Source of the DNA: Lithospermum erythrorhizon
Lineage: Eukaryota; Streptophyta; Magnoliopsida; Boraginales; Boraginaceae
Length of the DNA stretch: 64,000 nucleotides
Assembly (NCBI GenBank): GCA_019722365.1
Contig: JADFUC010001661.1
Coordinates: forward strand, 62,001-126,000
Reading direction: 5' to 3'
This document shows, piece after piece, positions 10,872 through 24,291 of the stretch; position 1 is the first letter of the stretch; every line of letters starts with the position of its first letter. The position numbers and the translations under genes are program-made. Under the pieces are notes generated by a model. It was not told the origin of the DNA and did no database searches. It was given only the letters and a program-made list of their open reading frames with translations.

Positions 10872-12882
10872 GTCCCAACAAATTTCACAATGTAAAATAA
10901 GTATTTGTACTTTGATTCAATATCAATAAAGATTTTTTGAATATTTTCGTGTACTCGACTTTTTTTTTTTTGTGTGCATGTTTTGATGTTACAACAAAGT
11001 AGCAATTTTCTTGATTACTCATTGTTTTTCGTGTTACTAACAACCGAGTAACTTTAATGTTTGTAAGCAAAGTAGCGAACTCCTTCCATGTTTGTAAGGA
11101 AAGTAGCAAATAACTTTTGTGTTTGTTTTGTAATAAGCCATTTATCCTTTTGTTAGTTTGTTAACATGGAAGGAGTTTGCTTGTTTCTATTAACATGGGA
11201 GTGTTCTCTTGTTTCTTATCTAGTATGAGGAGAGTTTGCTTGTTTCTTATCTAATACGGGGAGAGTTCGTTGGGGGTATTTCAATAGTTTCTCCCTTTCA
11301 TTTTACTGTTTTGGTGTGTGTATAACACCTCAGATATTAGGTTCTTTGACGAATTGCTTTTGCAAGATTCTATGTTTTGCTTTAGTTTTCTTAGTTAAAT
11401 TCCTACTTGCTCCTCCTGTAAGTTTACTAAGAGCATCTATATCAGTATTTCTAAACCAACTCTTACCTATAGTGTAATTAATATATATAAAGTGTTTATA
11501 TATAAAAAAAAAAAAGTAGTCTATATGTAATGTAAATAAGAATTTTATTATTAATAATAAAATAGAAGTACAAAATAAAATTCATTAGCAAGGGGAAAAT
11601 TCCTCGTGTATATGTTTTTATCAAATCGAAGAGGATCATTGTCCAAGCTATAGATCCACTAGGCGTTTGTTGGCGATTTGGCGAGATTTACGGCTTGTTT
11701 GACTTGACTGCAAACTTGATATGAGCTTAAGTATGAGCTCGGGGATTGACCTTGACCTCGACTTGTGCTTGCTTGAGTTGATTCGAACCGGATATGTGCT
11801 CTATTACGGTTGGATATATGTCACGGTCTTAATGGTGAGACTGGTTTTGGACTTGGATGTGGTCGGGGCCGGGATCCGTAGCGGCGTATTCTATATTAGG
11901 CGTGTTGGACTTGAACTTGATCTCCGGTCCTCTTGGACTTGATGCTATAGGCTGCTTTGTAGCGTTTGCGGTGATGGGACGCTTTGTTTTAGTGTTGATG
12001 GTGAGGGAAACTTCGCCTGATGGGACTTATGTAGCTCGAGGCGGGCACATGCGGTGGGGCTTGATTTGTGATAAGACTCCGAGCCCCCATGGTTGTATGA
12101 GTGATAATGCCAAAAGCAACTTGATGAGCTTGGCGTTGCTTGCTGCTTGTACTACCGGCACTTAGCGTGTTCTTTGTAGAGTGACAAGGGCCGAACATTC
12201 GATTTATTCCTATATATACGGAACTTGCGTTGTCGCCAGTTATCGGATGTTCGTCAAAAATTTCTTAATAATCGGGGGGCTACGTAGCTTGTCAGGAATA
12301 TTAGCGTTCTTGAGAAATTTTTGTCACGATACCGTGATTTTGCTTGAGCTTGAAGAATTACTGGCGTTTGTGCGGTAATCTTTATTTAAGAGGCGCTTAT
12401 TTTGGCCACAGGAAGTGTTTTCCGACCACCACGTGGTTTTTTGCTACGGTTTAAAAGATTTAACTTAGTGAAATTTCAGAGATCGTTCTTTGTATTTTCT
12501 CGGAGTGTTTTGAGTATTTTTTGGCTTTTGAATTTTCTTAATGCAAAATTTTTTGAGGATGGTTATATAGCTCACAGGAGCACGGAATATTCGACACGAT
12601 TGGGTGGTTTGTTTCGAGATAGGCCCAATCCAAATGTTGTCCCCTTAATATTCCCATCGAGCCTCGGCGACTTCTATGAATCTTTATTGTTTCTCTCTCC
12701 AATTGTTATTAGGTTGGTATAAAGATTGGAAATTTAATTTTATATAAAGTGGTATAAGAAGTTAATTTTAGGAATTATTTTTGAAGAATTTGGTGTGAAT
12801 GTTACATATTGTGGTTCTTGATTTCAGAGTGATGCAAGGAAATTGATATAGAAGGAAAGGAGAATAATAAGTTGGGTTAAAA
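10872..12882. other. Unassigned repeat-like region
   Basis: No gene recognised. It contains direct repeats such as GGAGAGTTTGCTTGTTTCTTA near 11170-11270, a GC-richer stretch at 11640-12720 full of diverged GACTTGGACTT-like words, and several open frames of 65-106 codons on both strands without family resemblance. A TATA-like CCTATATATACGG at about 12210 may be part of an old LTR. Most likely degenerate retrotransposon sequence. Confidence 0.4.
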
Positions 12883-13473
12883 GCGATAATGTCAAAATAA
12901 TTTTGATCCTGTCAAAGAAAAATATTATTAAAAGACTTTTTTATCCCTTAAAATAATTCTTTCTTTTATCATGTAATATATTAATATATTATTATAAGGA
13001 AATTAGCCTGGTAATCGCATAGATGGAAGCAAAATCAGGCGAAATCCGTAAATGGTATATTTTATAATAGGCATCAATATTTCACAGAATATGGTGATGA
13101 TCAATCTTTTATGTTAACTAGTAGTCTTGATTGAGACTAATAATGAGCAAAACCAAAAAAAAAAAACAAAAGCAAAACATTGTAGAGAACATAGAAGAAG
13201 ATGAGAAGGTACAATATTACATACGAAAATAGTTGTCCCAAAAAATAATTTTAAGTGACTATATTATCATGAACTTTCCTTAAGAGTAATATCATTTGCG
13301 GATTTCTGTGGATCTTGGGTCTATTTATGTGTAAAACAAATTGTCATGTTAGTTGCCTTATAATAATAATATATTACGTACATGATAAATAAAGGAAAGA
13401 ATTATTTAAAGGGATAAAAAACTCTTTTAATAATATTTTTCTTTAATAGAATCAAATTACTCTAACATTATCG
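12883..13473. mobile_element. MITE with ~118-bp terminal inverted repeats
   Basis: Arms at 12883-13000 and 13356-13473 are reverse complements with scattered mismatches. They begin GCGATAATGT and contain AAAGAAAAATATTATTAAAA and TTTTTTATCCCTT. The ~355-bp centre has no ORF. The long inverted repeats suggest a Mutator-like or similar non-autonomous element; no clear target duplication was found, so the class is open. Confidence 0.7.
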
Positions 13474-16307
13474 CCAGTCTTAAAAGTTGAAACGATATCA
13501 TCCCAATTGACATAAAATGTGGATTTTAGAATATTTCACAACGATAATACATAAAAGTAGTTTGAAGTTCTCAATTATATTCCTCCTCTTTCATGTATCG
13601 TATTCTTGCAAGCAAACTAAGTTAAGCATCAACATAATAGTTCTCAAAATGAATAATTGCCACTTTCTTAACGAGTCATGTATTACTTAAATAACTTAAT
13701 TACTATGTGTAGTAAAGTAGCAGTTGAAATGACAAGTAACTGAAAATGATATTCCCTTCATTTCAATCTACTCGAGCATCTAACAAAAACTTATAATTTT
13801 GATTAGTTCTTGGTTTTCTTTTCCGATTATCCTCTCTCTTTAGGAACAAACTATTCTTTTATTTGGGGGAGGGGTTAAAAATTATTGTAATCTTAACTAA
13901 AAGAAAACTCCTTCTCTTGTAAATATTTTACTCCATTTGATGAATAGAAAGGAGAAAGGCTTCACATTTTCCTCGGATAATTTGCACTATATCCTAATAT
14001 AAACTTTAAAATTAGCATCATACCTTCGTGTAAACTTAAAGGTGCATGATACTCACGTATAAACTTAAAATGTTGTACCACACCTTCCTGGTGTTAAGTT
14101 TGGTATTAAAGTTATAAAATAAGTATCTCCTTTTCTTAATGCGTTACATTGGTTACGCACCAAAATTGCGTTGAGTAAATTTATTTAATATTTGGCACTG
14201 AATATAATTATTGCGATACCTGTAGTACATAGCTAATCAAGTGCTAGTAGACAAATAGAGTAGTAGGATTAACACAATAACAACATAAAATGCATAAATT
14301 TTCATGACCAAATTCAATTACTCCGTAGCATTTTCAAAGTTAACATGCTTTATTACTCCGTATTAAAAAACGGAAGAATGATATCTAGTCAATTATGCTA
14401 CTTAAGTATGTATGATGATGACAATGTATATATGATGATGACATTTGATTACAATAATAATAATTTTGAAATTCAAAATGCACCTAGCTCGAATATTATT
14501 TGTTAGACTAACATAATCATGTACAAAAATTATACTCAACGCAATTTTCAGTAAATACTGTTAATTATGTACAATGTAGGTACTGATGCCAAAATATCAA
14601 ATTCAAGCACCTTATTTAAATATTAACATCCCTAAACCAAAGCCAATATTATGTTGCCTCAATGACTGGCAGCTGTTTATCAGCGGAATTGGATCGGATT
14701 AAAAGCGTAGCTGAATAGAGAAGCATCACAATCTGTTTATTCAAAGTGACATTTGAATATATGTATATGTCAGTATATAATTTGAGCTTTACTGATTTGG
14801 TCATTCACCTCATATGAGGTAATTGCGAAAATGATCTCAGATAATAAGACTAAATTGTGAAAGTGGTCCCAAACGTAATTGAAAAAAAAAATCTCATATG
14901 TTTATCAAAATATTAATTTTACCCTATATTTGAACTCCAAACACGTTTTGACCGTCAATTGCGTCTCGAATTAAAATGGGGACCAAGCTATGACTTTACT
15001 TTTGTCAATATTGCCAAGCCAAACTGCAATAATCCCCAACTTCGAGAAACAAAGTCTGGCTGCAATAAAATTATGCAGGGGCAATTTGATCTTGATTAGC
15101 TCCACCTCATATCAATTCAAGATATTGTCTACTCTTTATTGATCCTTTTTATAAAACAAGTAAAGGAGACGTACGATGCACGACATGCAATCGATTTCTC
15201 AAATATTTAATATATTTTTATGTTTAATTTGAAATCATTTTAAAATTGTGTAAAAACTTACACTCCTTTGAATTTTTGTAATTAATATTTTTATTTTTTG
15301 AAGAGATATTTTGATAACGAATAACTCTTTAAATATAAGATGAAAAATTAAGATAAAATATGATTATTAAATATTTTTTTAAAGATCATTAGTATCAACT
15401 TTTTTATAAGCGTGACCGGATTCTGTTTTGTGGATAATATTTGTTTTTGTTTTTATAATCGCGTAAATAAATGGGCCCGAGGATGGAGCTGACTCAATGG
15501 ATCATGAACAAGGCACCTAATAAATGGACCTGGACTACATGAGTGGTAGGGCGTGGCAGATAAATGGGTGCTTGATCCCATTTCGGTCGAAATAAGAGCC
15601 GTTAAAGATTACTTGATTTGATTACGAACAATTAAAGGTGGCAATTAAGATTATAATTACCCGACCTCTTAATGAGCAGCAAAATCATTAATCGGCAATG
15701 AAGGAGCCATCAAGGCTCGCCAGAGGTAATGGTCCAAATAGACTATAAAAGGTAAACCTTGAGGCAAATCAAGTAAGTTCACTTTGATACCAAATTCTCT
15801 CTTCGAGGAAACTAAGTATTTTGATCGTCTGAACTTGATCGTTAAGAGTCTTTCGGCCAAAGCCGGTACTTGTTTTGTAGGAACTCTCATTTGGATCAAA
15901 GCGTTTCAAAGTTCAACTTAGAAGATTTATGTCGAGGCCACTTTAATCGGACCCGGTCATCAGTTTTACAATGCATTTATTTCAAGTATAATTTTAGTAG
16001 TAATATTACTTAAATTATTAATATATTATTATTAGTACACATTCACAAAAATTATAAACCTAAATAATATATGTACTAGATATATTTTTTAATAGCTTAG
16101 AAAAATTACTAATAATATTTTTTAGTAAAACATTAGTAATATAATATTAACATACAAAATTATATTATTCGAATAATAATGTCGATCAAATATAATTATA
16201 TCACGACGAATATATAATTAGTTTCAAAATATGAAGATCTTGATTTAAGCATCTGCATCTGCTTTTCCTCAACTAAGAAAGAAAAACTTTTAGACATTAA
16301 TCATATT
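13474..16307. other. Gene-free region
   Basis: AT-rich with no gene. The part at about 15470-15960 differs: it is GC-richer, with ACTATAAAAGG (TATA-like) at about 15740 followed by a CT-rich stretch, and looks like a fragment of an LTR promoter. A 76-codon frame on the minus strand there has no recognisable family. The final 5 bp ATATT (16303-16307) is the target duplication of solo LTR 2. Confidence 0.4.
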
Positions 16308-19067
16308 TGTAATAACGCGTTACGTTAAAAAAAATTAAAATTTTCGATTCGATGGTGGGACCGGGAGATAGTATAAATAATTTAGATGATAATATTATTT
16401 CATAAATTGTGTGTGGAGCCGGAGTTAAGTTATAATTTAGTAGTAATAGTCGAGGGACAATTCGAGTTAAGTTTGATCGTTAAGTGGATTCGATAGCTCG
16501 GTCGCGTGATTTCGGGGCACTGAAACTCATGTCTTGATTTTTCAAGACTTAAGAGATAAAGTTTCACATCTTCCATCCTTGTCACAAAATCACAAATATC
16601 TTCTCCATTCTTCCTTCTTGGCGAGAGATCCTTATATCCCCGAACTCAAAATTTGTCTTGAATTTTAAATCAGCTTTTTGTGCGTATAAAGATCGCCGAG
16701 TTGTTGTTTGTTAAGGCTTCCAAACATGCTCCCTCGATTTTGAGGTAAAAATAGAGTTTTGGTTATTTCTTAGTTGACTTTTTAGTTGACTTTTTCCATA
16801 ATTCAATTTTATGATGATTCTTAGTATGTTATGGGTTCTATGATGTATATAAGTGATGAATTCATGACTTAGAGGTCGTTTGAGGATGTTATGGTCGGGT
16901 TGACTTTTCTAGGTTTCGGTTGACTTTTTGGGTTGATATTTTTATAAGACTTTAAATGTGTAGGGAGTTTAATTGCACCTTATTGTAGTTGTTGTGATGA
17001 TGGTGATTTAAAATTGATTAAAGGGAGTTAGGTTGAAAAAGTGTTATTTTCAGTTGAGTTGTGTCGATATTTTGGAGTATAGGTTGTTAGTGTTATGGGC
17101 GTGAGGGTGAGTAGAATGACTTATAAGTTGATTTGAAATGTTAAAAAGTAATAGATTGGAATTCTAGTGGGAGATCGATTGGGTTGTGTCAGCGGGATTA
17201 TTTATTCGTTGTTTTATCGAGTCATTTTTAGACCGCTTAGAAATAGTTCCACTAGAGTTGGTGGCGTGTCTTCTAGAGCAGCGGTATTGTAGTAGGTTTG
17301 ATTATACTTTAGGTGTTTGTTGGCGTTGATCGTAGTGAGGCGGTTACCTTGATTGTGTCCACGGAAGTTTTGTGGTAGCTAGCGAGAGGTGAGTACTTAT
17401 CTGGCGGGTGTTACTTTCACGTACTTACTTTAAATTGTGTGTGAACATGTTATTGTGAATGCAGATTAATGTGAGAATGATGTACATGTCATTTGTGTGT
17501 TATGATTCACGTGAGAATGATATACATGTAATTGTTGTATGATTATGTGTGATTCATTTGTGTGAGCCATGATATGATTATGTGATTATGATACGTAGCG
17601 TTGAAGATTGTTTGAGGTAAGTAATAGCTTGAACTCCCAACTTATATTTCGATTTACGTGGCCTTCGGCCTTTGTTGTATTCTATTGGCCTTGTCGAGGC
17701 GTATGTATTCTGTGGTCTTGTCGTGATTAGTGATTTTGACTTCTGATTGTGAGATGTTTTTAGGCTGTGTGCTTGGATATTGTTTGGGAGTAAGTATTTG
17801 GTTATTGAAAGGTGATGGTTAAGGAGTTATGTATGACTTGAGGTGAGCGAGTATCGAGGATTTGACCACATGTTAGGATTATTAGGGGTTAGGTGACTCC
17901 TTCCTTACTTGAGGATATGTGGCCCATTGGCCTTATACTCACGGTATAAGAGCGGTATGACTAACGATCCAGCTTTCTTTGTGCGTTGTCGGTGTGGCCA
18001 CATACTCACCGGTATAGTTTTGCGGTTTGGCCTTATACTACGGTATAAGAGCGGTATAGTCTTTATGATCACTTTCTTTGTGTGCATTGTCTCACAGTCA
18101 TCACCTTACATCTCTTATATCTCCACAAATATACTGACCTCTATCACAGCGTATAGTTTAAATGCGGTTTGGCCCCTTATACTTCGGTATAAAAGAGTGG
18201 GTGGTTATTAGCCGGTTGATCCATTCCTGAGGTAGGCAGTTGAGTATATCTTGGCGTTAGTGGTTGAGGCCTTATTTTGTGGAGATATAAAAAGGGAAAT
18301 AGAAAGACGATGACTAGAGTTATAATCATTGTTGAGGTCTCTATAATTTTTTTATTCTGGGTATTTGTGTGCCTTATTGAGACCTTCTATTATATCTTGA
18401 CATGTTATGCCTAAGACCTTCTTTGGAATCTTATTGTATGACTTTATTAGGTAGTCCTGAATATATATATCGTAATTTATTCATGTTGAGCTATTATAAT
18501 ATTGTGCATCGTTACGTATGGTAAGTTCACCCCCATTGTTAAGTGTTCACTAAGCTTAGCGGCTTACGCCCCTTTAGCTATGGGCGGCATTTTCATTTGT
18601 GCCGGGTTGGCCGAGGCGGCCGATTGAGCCAAGAGGCTGTTTGAGAGTTTTTTTGATGCAGTGGCTAGGTGAGGCATGTCCGGGTGGCGAGGATCCTCCA
18701 CCAGTCCCCGATTTTGATGTGTTGTCAGCCCATTTTTTATTGTTAATACTTTATTTTCAAACTTTAGTCTTGTGGCAATTACTTTGTATTACGAATCTAC
18801 ATTAGTTATTCTCAGATTGTAGCCTTGCGATACTTGTCTTTTGGGATATGTTGTATATATATGGGCGTTGGTTGGTTAGATATCATACAATGGATTTGTA
18901 AAATTTTAAGCTGTTATTATTTTGAGAATATTAATGGAGGAAATCAAATTTTTTTGGATGAAGCGAGTAGTTTTTAAAGGCGAGAGTAGATCCATCGGTT
19001 TGGTGACTCGGTGTTCCGGATTATAATGATTCTCACCTCGGGCGGTGACACAGGGGCGGTCGTTCTG
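16308..19067 (+). mobile_element. Solo LTR 2, same family as solo LTR 1 (2.76 kb)
   Basis: Starts TGTAATAACGCG and ends GGGGCGGTCGTTCTG. ATATT flanks both sides (16303-16307 and 19068-19072). It is collinear with 7900-10469 along its whole length, with many small indels. The last three bases (CTG) before the target duplication are absent from copy 1, so the exact 3' end is uncertain by 3 bp. No internal retroviral genes are attached. Confidence 0.72.
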
Positions 19068-19072
19068 ATATT

Positions 19073-19765
19073 AACATGTTCTAGACACTCTCGTTACTTC
19101 GTCAGCCTTCTTGAAAATCACGTTATTTATAATGATAATGTTAAGGAAATGATTTGATATTCCACTTATGTTTTACTTTATGATTTTATTACCACATAAA
19201 GTTGGGAAGAGAATGAACAAAATTGCTCTTCGTTGCTATGTCAAAGCGATTTGGGATATTGAGTCTGCTTCAATTTTGTACAGGCGGTGGAAATAATTTG
19301 TTAAATCTTAATACTAGAAGTATATGACTTTATCGTTATTTGGTAAGCCCCGAAACTAAAATTATTAGTAGTTAGCATCTATTATGATTCAAATAGATAA
19401 TTAATAATAATAATAATTCTACCAAAGCATATAAAAAATATGCTACGTATTAATTTATCGGCTAAAATTGTGTCAAATATCCACGAATGTGAAATTTATA
19501 ATCATATCCATGAAGGTGACATTTGTAATCAAGATTGGAAGAAAGATATATATCAACTATACCAAATTGAGATGTCCATAGATAGATACAAATATTACTT
19601 TAATAATTTGATATCCTCTAACTAAATATATGGACGAATTCATCATCAATATAAGTATCATCAAATTATTTTTCTTTTATTCCTTTTAAATTGATATGAT
19701 TTAAAAGTATAATTTAAATTTTTTGTGAATCTCGATATATGAGAATTCATATATGTAGGGAACTA

Positions 19766-19813
<48 letters not shown>

Positions 19814-20629
19814 TCTACACCAAGCATATGATTATTTAACTAATACATATTATAATAATAATAATAATAATAGTTCTACATAATAATAAATAATAATAAT
19901 AATAATTCTATACAAAGCATATAATTATTTAGCTTGATACCTATTATAATAATAATAATGCAATGAGTCTAGATAAAATATATTATTATTTAATAGTAGT
20001 TAATTTCTAATAGAACTCATGAGTTATCAATTGAGATGTGAAATTATTAATTAAAAGATAATATTTTTTAACTTTTTAGATTTTTTAGAGATAAAAGTAA
20101 TTTAATTGCTCCTAATCCCTAATTCTTAGGAACTTTTTTCCAAAATAGAATTCCCAAAAAAGTTCTCATTTTGACTCATTTGTGAGTTGTGCAATAGAGG
20201 GAAAATTTAAAGTTGAGAGATAAATTTAAATTTGCATAAAAATGTGTGTAAAGTCAAATGTCCCTAACAAAAGGAATGAAGTAATTAATAATGTAAAAAG
20301 TGAAGAAAGCAGGAAGAAAGCAGCCACTTATTCGCCTTTTTATATATATGTTAGTGATAGTGAGCGTTACTCCCTCCATTTTTTAGTTGTTATTTTAACC
20401 ATTTGCACATAGATTTAAAAAATAAAATGTAGTTAAAAGAAAAAAGTACTAACTTAATTGCACCAAAGTGCAACATTGTGTCATTATCGTGGACAAAGTG
20501 TTGCGTTATCACTATTGGGACAAAAGCGCCTTCGTGCCAGTATACGAAACCATTTTTGATAATTAGCTCCGCATATTCCCGAAATGCCGGTATGCCAGCT
20601 CTTTCCAGCGTTGATATCTCTTCAACAAC
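19073..20629. repeat. TAA-rich minisatellite-like region
   Basis: A (TAA)n run covers about 19765-19813. Around it a larger module recurs: TAATAATTCTACxCCAAGCAT, then ATAATTATTTAGCTxGATAC, then TATTATAATAATAATAAT, at roughly 19415-19440, 19805-19880 and 19900-19965. No gene. From about 20365 there is a CTCCCTCCATTTT Stowaway-like terminus without a clear partner, and around 20452-20530 AAAGTG words like those at 61310-61390. Confidence 0.6.
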
Positions 20630-22464
20630 TTGCCTAGCTATTGCCTAAGAATGGTAATCCTTTTTGGAGCGTACTACCTGCGGAGGTGCGATGAAGAAGA
20701 GACACCCGTGATTGAGGAAAACCCTTCGATCTTAATCAAGCGGCTCACCAGTCCCGAGAGATGTAAGAGCAAGCGAGACGACTCGGTATTGTTATTCTCC
20801 GCTGCTAATTTTTTTTTTTTTTTTGTTAACCTTAAAGGCGAGCACATCGATTATGATTAAGCAGTACAATGTGATGATTTAATTAAGTGGGAATTAGCGA
20901 TGAAAGAGGAGATGAAGTCATTGATGACAAATATGAAGTGAGAGTTGGTTAAACCGCCAGGTAGGCATAAGAGAATATTGCAGAACAAATGGGTATATCG
21001 AATCAAGGAAGAACAAGATGGAAGTAAACGGTACAAGGCTCGATTGGTTGCAAGGGATTTCAACGAGCGAAGTATTGACTACAACGAAATATTCTCGCGT
21101 GGTCGAGCTAGTGACAATCGAGCGTTCTTGGATTGGTAGCAAGGGATAATCTGCATCTTCGACAGATGGATGTGAAATATTCGTGAAGCGACACCGAGGT
21201 TTTTGAGGTTAAAGGGGAAATATTCATGAAGAAATATTCGGCGACTGAGCTTTGAGGTTAAAGGGAAAGAACTTAGTGATCTGAGCCGGAGAGCTTGTAT
21301 GGCTTAGCCAGCTCTAGCAGCATTCAAATATTACACTTTGACTTAATTTTATGAAAAGATTGAAGTTTGTGAATTGTGAGACTGATCACTGTTGTTACAT
21401 GAGGAGGTTCAAAAAAGATTATGTTATTCTACTCCTCTATGTGGATGATATGTTGATAGTGGGAGCTGATTTGCAGAAGATTAACATGTTGAAGAAAGAA
21501 GAGTTATCCCGGTGGAATTTCACGATGAAGGACAGAGTGAAGCGAATAAAATTCTGGGGATGAAAATAATCGAGATCGCGAGAGATTCTCTGAGAGGCCC
21601 GGCCTAAGAAGAATGCTTGAAAAGGTAATGTGATTCAACATGTTAGTGCAAAGAGCAGTTAGTACCCCGATAACCTTCTCATTTTCAATTATCGTAAGAC
21701 AATCACACACGAGGCGAGGATGAATTAATGTATATGGATAAGACATGCTTGCGGTTGAGGCGAGTGCTATGTATGCAATGGTGTGTGTACTAGACGATAT
21801 TGCACACATGCGGTGGGGAGTTGTTAGTAGATATATGTAATCCGGGGGAGAAAACATTGGGAAAGGCTGTGAAAGTGGATTTTTAAGATACACAGAATGG
21901 TAGTCTTGCTGAGAAAGACTTTGTGTTTCCAAAATCGTGTAGAGTTGATAGGATATGTAGATGCTGACAATGGTGGTGATGTTGATAGTAGGAAATCTAC
22001 TAGTGGATATGTGTTCACGTTTGGAGGTACTGCAATTAGCTGGAGATCAAAATTGCAACCTATAGTAGCATTGTTTAGTTGTGAAATTTGAGTATGTTCT
22101 TGTGGAAATTGTAAAGATGATATGGTTCTGAAACATTTTTTGAAGAATTTGAATCGAGCATGGTAAAAATATATGTTGTAGTGTGATAGTCAGTGCTATT
22201 TATACGGCCGAAAATCATGTGTTCATCTTTGGGCCGTCGATATAGGGCTGAGTACCATTTTTACGTTCGGTATTGGAGAATGGAGTTTTAAAGCTTGAGA
22301 AGCTTTCGAGTTAGAATCCAGTGATCACGTTTATGAAGGTGGTGAACAAGGAGAAACTGAAGTTGTGTTCAACTTCCGATTAATCTTCGAGCAAATGTCG
22401 GAAGCAGTTGCTGTAGAATGGTGCTTGAAGATGGTGATTTGAAATATGTCTTCAAGTGGGAGAT
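20630..22464 (+). pseudogene. Ty1/copia polyprotein remnant (reverse transcriptase / RNase H)
   Basis: Pieces of a copia Pol lie in order with frameshifts and stops between them. 20858-21139 holds the start of reverse transcriptase (WELAMKEEMKSLM, NKWVYRIKEEQDGSKRYKA, RLVARDF). 21351-21563 holds the catalytic segment (VILLLYVDDMLIVG). 21940-22088 holds part of RNase H (GYVDADNGGDVDSRKSTSGY). Gag, protease and integrase are absent, so the copy is 5'-truncated. A purine tract CAAGTGGGAGA at about 22453-22463 is the polypurine tract before the 3' LTR. The element is dead. Confidence 0.85.
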
Positions 22465-23088
22465 TGTTGGATGTTGAAGCCAATTTCAACATTTTGGCAG
22501 AGGAGGATCGGGACTAGTTCGGCACCTTTGACTCCGGCAAGTCCCCGACCTCGAGGGCTTTTGAGTCAGTGATTTCTCGGGAGAAGTTCGGGACTTGCCT
22601 AGGTCCCGAACTTGCTCAATGAGTTCGAGACCTCATTTGAGGCGATTTTGATTTTGAGGCTTCGAGAAATAGCACAGCTAGAATAGATGTTTTCCAATAT
22701 ATAGAGAGACATTCTCTTTGAGTTTTGAGTTTTGTATCACATAAATAATCATCCTAAACAATTTCTTGAGAGAATATTATTGAATCATCATCAATAATAT
22801 TGTGAGGCTTTGTGATTGAGAATAATATGCTATAAAGTATTACTCAATTGAAGGTTTAGCTTGATTGTAACGATCTTTTGGATTTTGTTTCAGTGGATTT
22901 CTGCAGCAACAGGACGTACCTTTCACATTGAAGGGGAACCTGTATAAAATCGTGTGTTGTTTATTTTTCCGCATTTACTTCTCTCGTTATTATTGTTTGC
23001 TATATTATATGTCTATTGAAGTTAAATCAACCTATTTGTGAAAATAGATTTCTTTGAGCCTTATTTGTTAGACAACGATCCAATAACA
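22465..23088 (+). mobile_element. Probable 3' LTR of the copia element
   Basis: It starts TGTTGGATGTTGAAGCC directly after the polypurine tract. It contains TATA-like CCAATATATAGAGAG at about 22694 and a plausible end CCAATAACA at 23080-23088, an imperfect inverse of the start. No matching 5' LTR was found in the window. The 3' boundary is a best guess. Confidence 0.6.
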
Positions 23089-24291
23089 CTCGGATTGGCC
23101 AGTACAAATACGACGGAGACAATAAAAGCGAGAAATAAATAGTGCGAAATTAAAAGACACAAAAGATGGTAGCTTGATTTGGTGCCAATGTAGCACACGA
23201 TGCGAGGCGGCTTGCCTAGTGAAAGATTTACATGATATTGAGATATTACAAATAAGGACTTACCTTCCTCGAGCATGTGCTCGTACTAGTAAACAAGTCT
23301 GAGCTCCCCGACTTCTATCCATCACAACTCGGTGTTTACAATGAAAAACTCTTAATGATTGTTATAGCGTGGTGTCATAAATAATCGTACATTCAACATA
23401 GATAATTATTATGTATGGAGTAGTGTGTAATTCGGTTAGAAGTTTAGAGAATTCTTCTAACATTCAACCACAAAAATATAATCTCTCGAATCTTTTAGCT
23501 CGCTCTTAAAAGCGTAAAGAATTGTATTATGTATGGAGTAGTGTGTAATTCGGTCTACGTAGAGCAACTCTTATATAGGAGTAGGAACACCAAACATATA
23601 TGGAAATATCTTAAAAGTAAATAATCACTAAAACATATGCAAATCTCAATTTCATGTTTGCGGAATACTCGGAGTTATTCTGTATAGTCTTTACATCTTT
23701 GAGAAATACTCCCGAAGCAAAACCCGAAAATATATATTCAGAACTTACCAAAATTAGCGGCAACAAAATAGCTAGCCAACGCAAACAGACATCTATAATT
23801 CACTTTATTAATGAACATTAGATCCTATAAATCGATACCCTCATCATTTATTTGAATAATTTTATTGTGACATATTAAATTGTTATTTATGTCAAAATTT
23901 TAAAGTTTTCATATCAAAATAATATTAATCACATAACTTATATCTTATTGAGGTTTAAGCTTTAAAAAAATATTACACAAGATATAATTTTTTATAAAAG
24001 GTATGTCATCTTTATTCCATTGATTTTAATATAGTCGTTTGGAGTATTCGCATTCGAGCAAGGACATCAATGTGTGGACTCTTTGGCCCATTTTGCATGG
24101 CTTGAATTAGAGAAAACCGTGAAAAAATTTCATGTTATTAGGTTTTGTGTGAATATTATTAGTCGATCATCCGATTATAGTAGAATTATGAATAGCATAT
24201 ATGTAAATATATGATAAAATGCTCGATGATTGATGCTATAATAAAAAAGATTTGAAATACTACTACTGATATTATTAATCAGTACAACAAA
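23089..24291. other. Gene-free spacer
   Basis: No convincing gene. Two copies of AATTATTATGTATGGAGTAGTGTGTAATTCGGT-type sequence lie at about 23402-23434 and 23521-23554, a local direct duplication. Confidence 0.5.

Noticed and set aside
12402..12722. 106-codon open frame on the plus strand
   Set aside because: Begins from a non-ATG codon, has no recognisable domain and sits in repeat-like DNA.
7900..19067. The two long LTRs as the ends of one retrotransposon
   Set aside because: Each has its own distinct 5-bp target duplication and no pol genes lie between them.
20365..20400. Fourth Stowaway MITE starting CTCCCTCCATTTT
   Set aside because: No inverted partner was found within the expected 150-300 bp.
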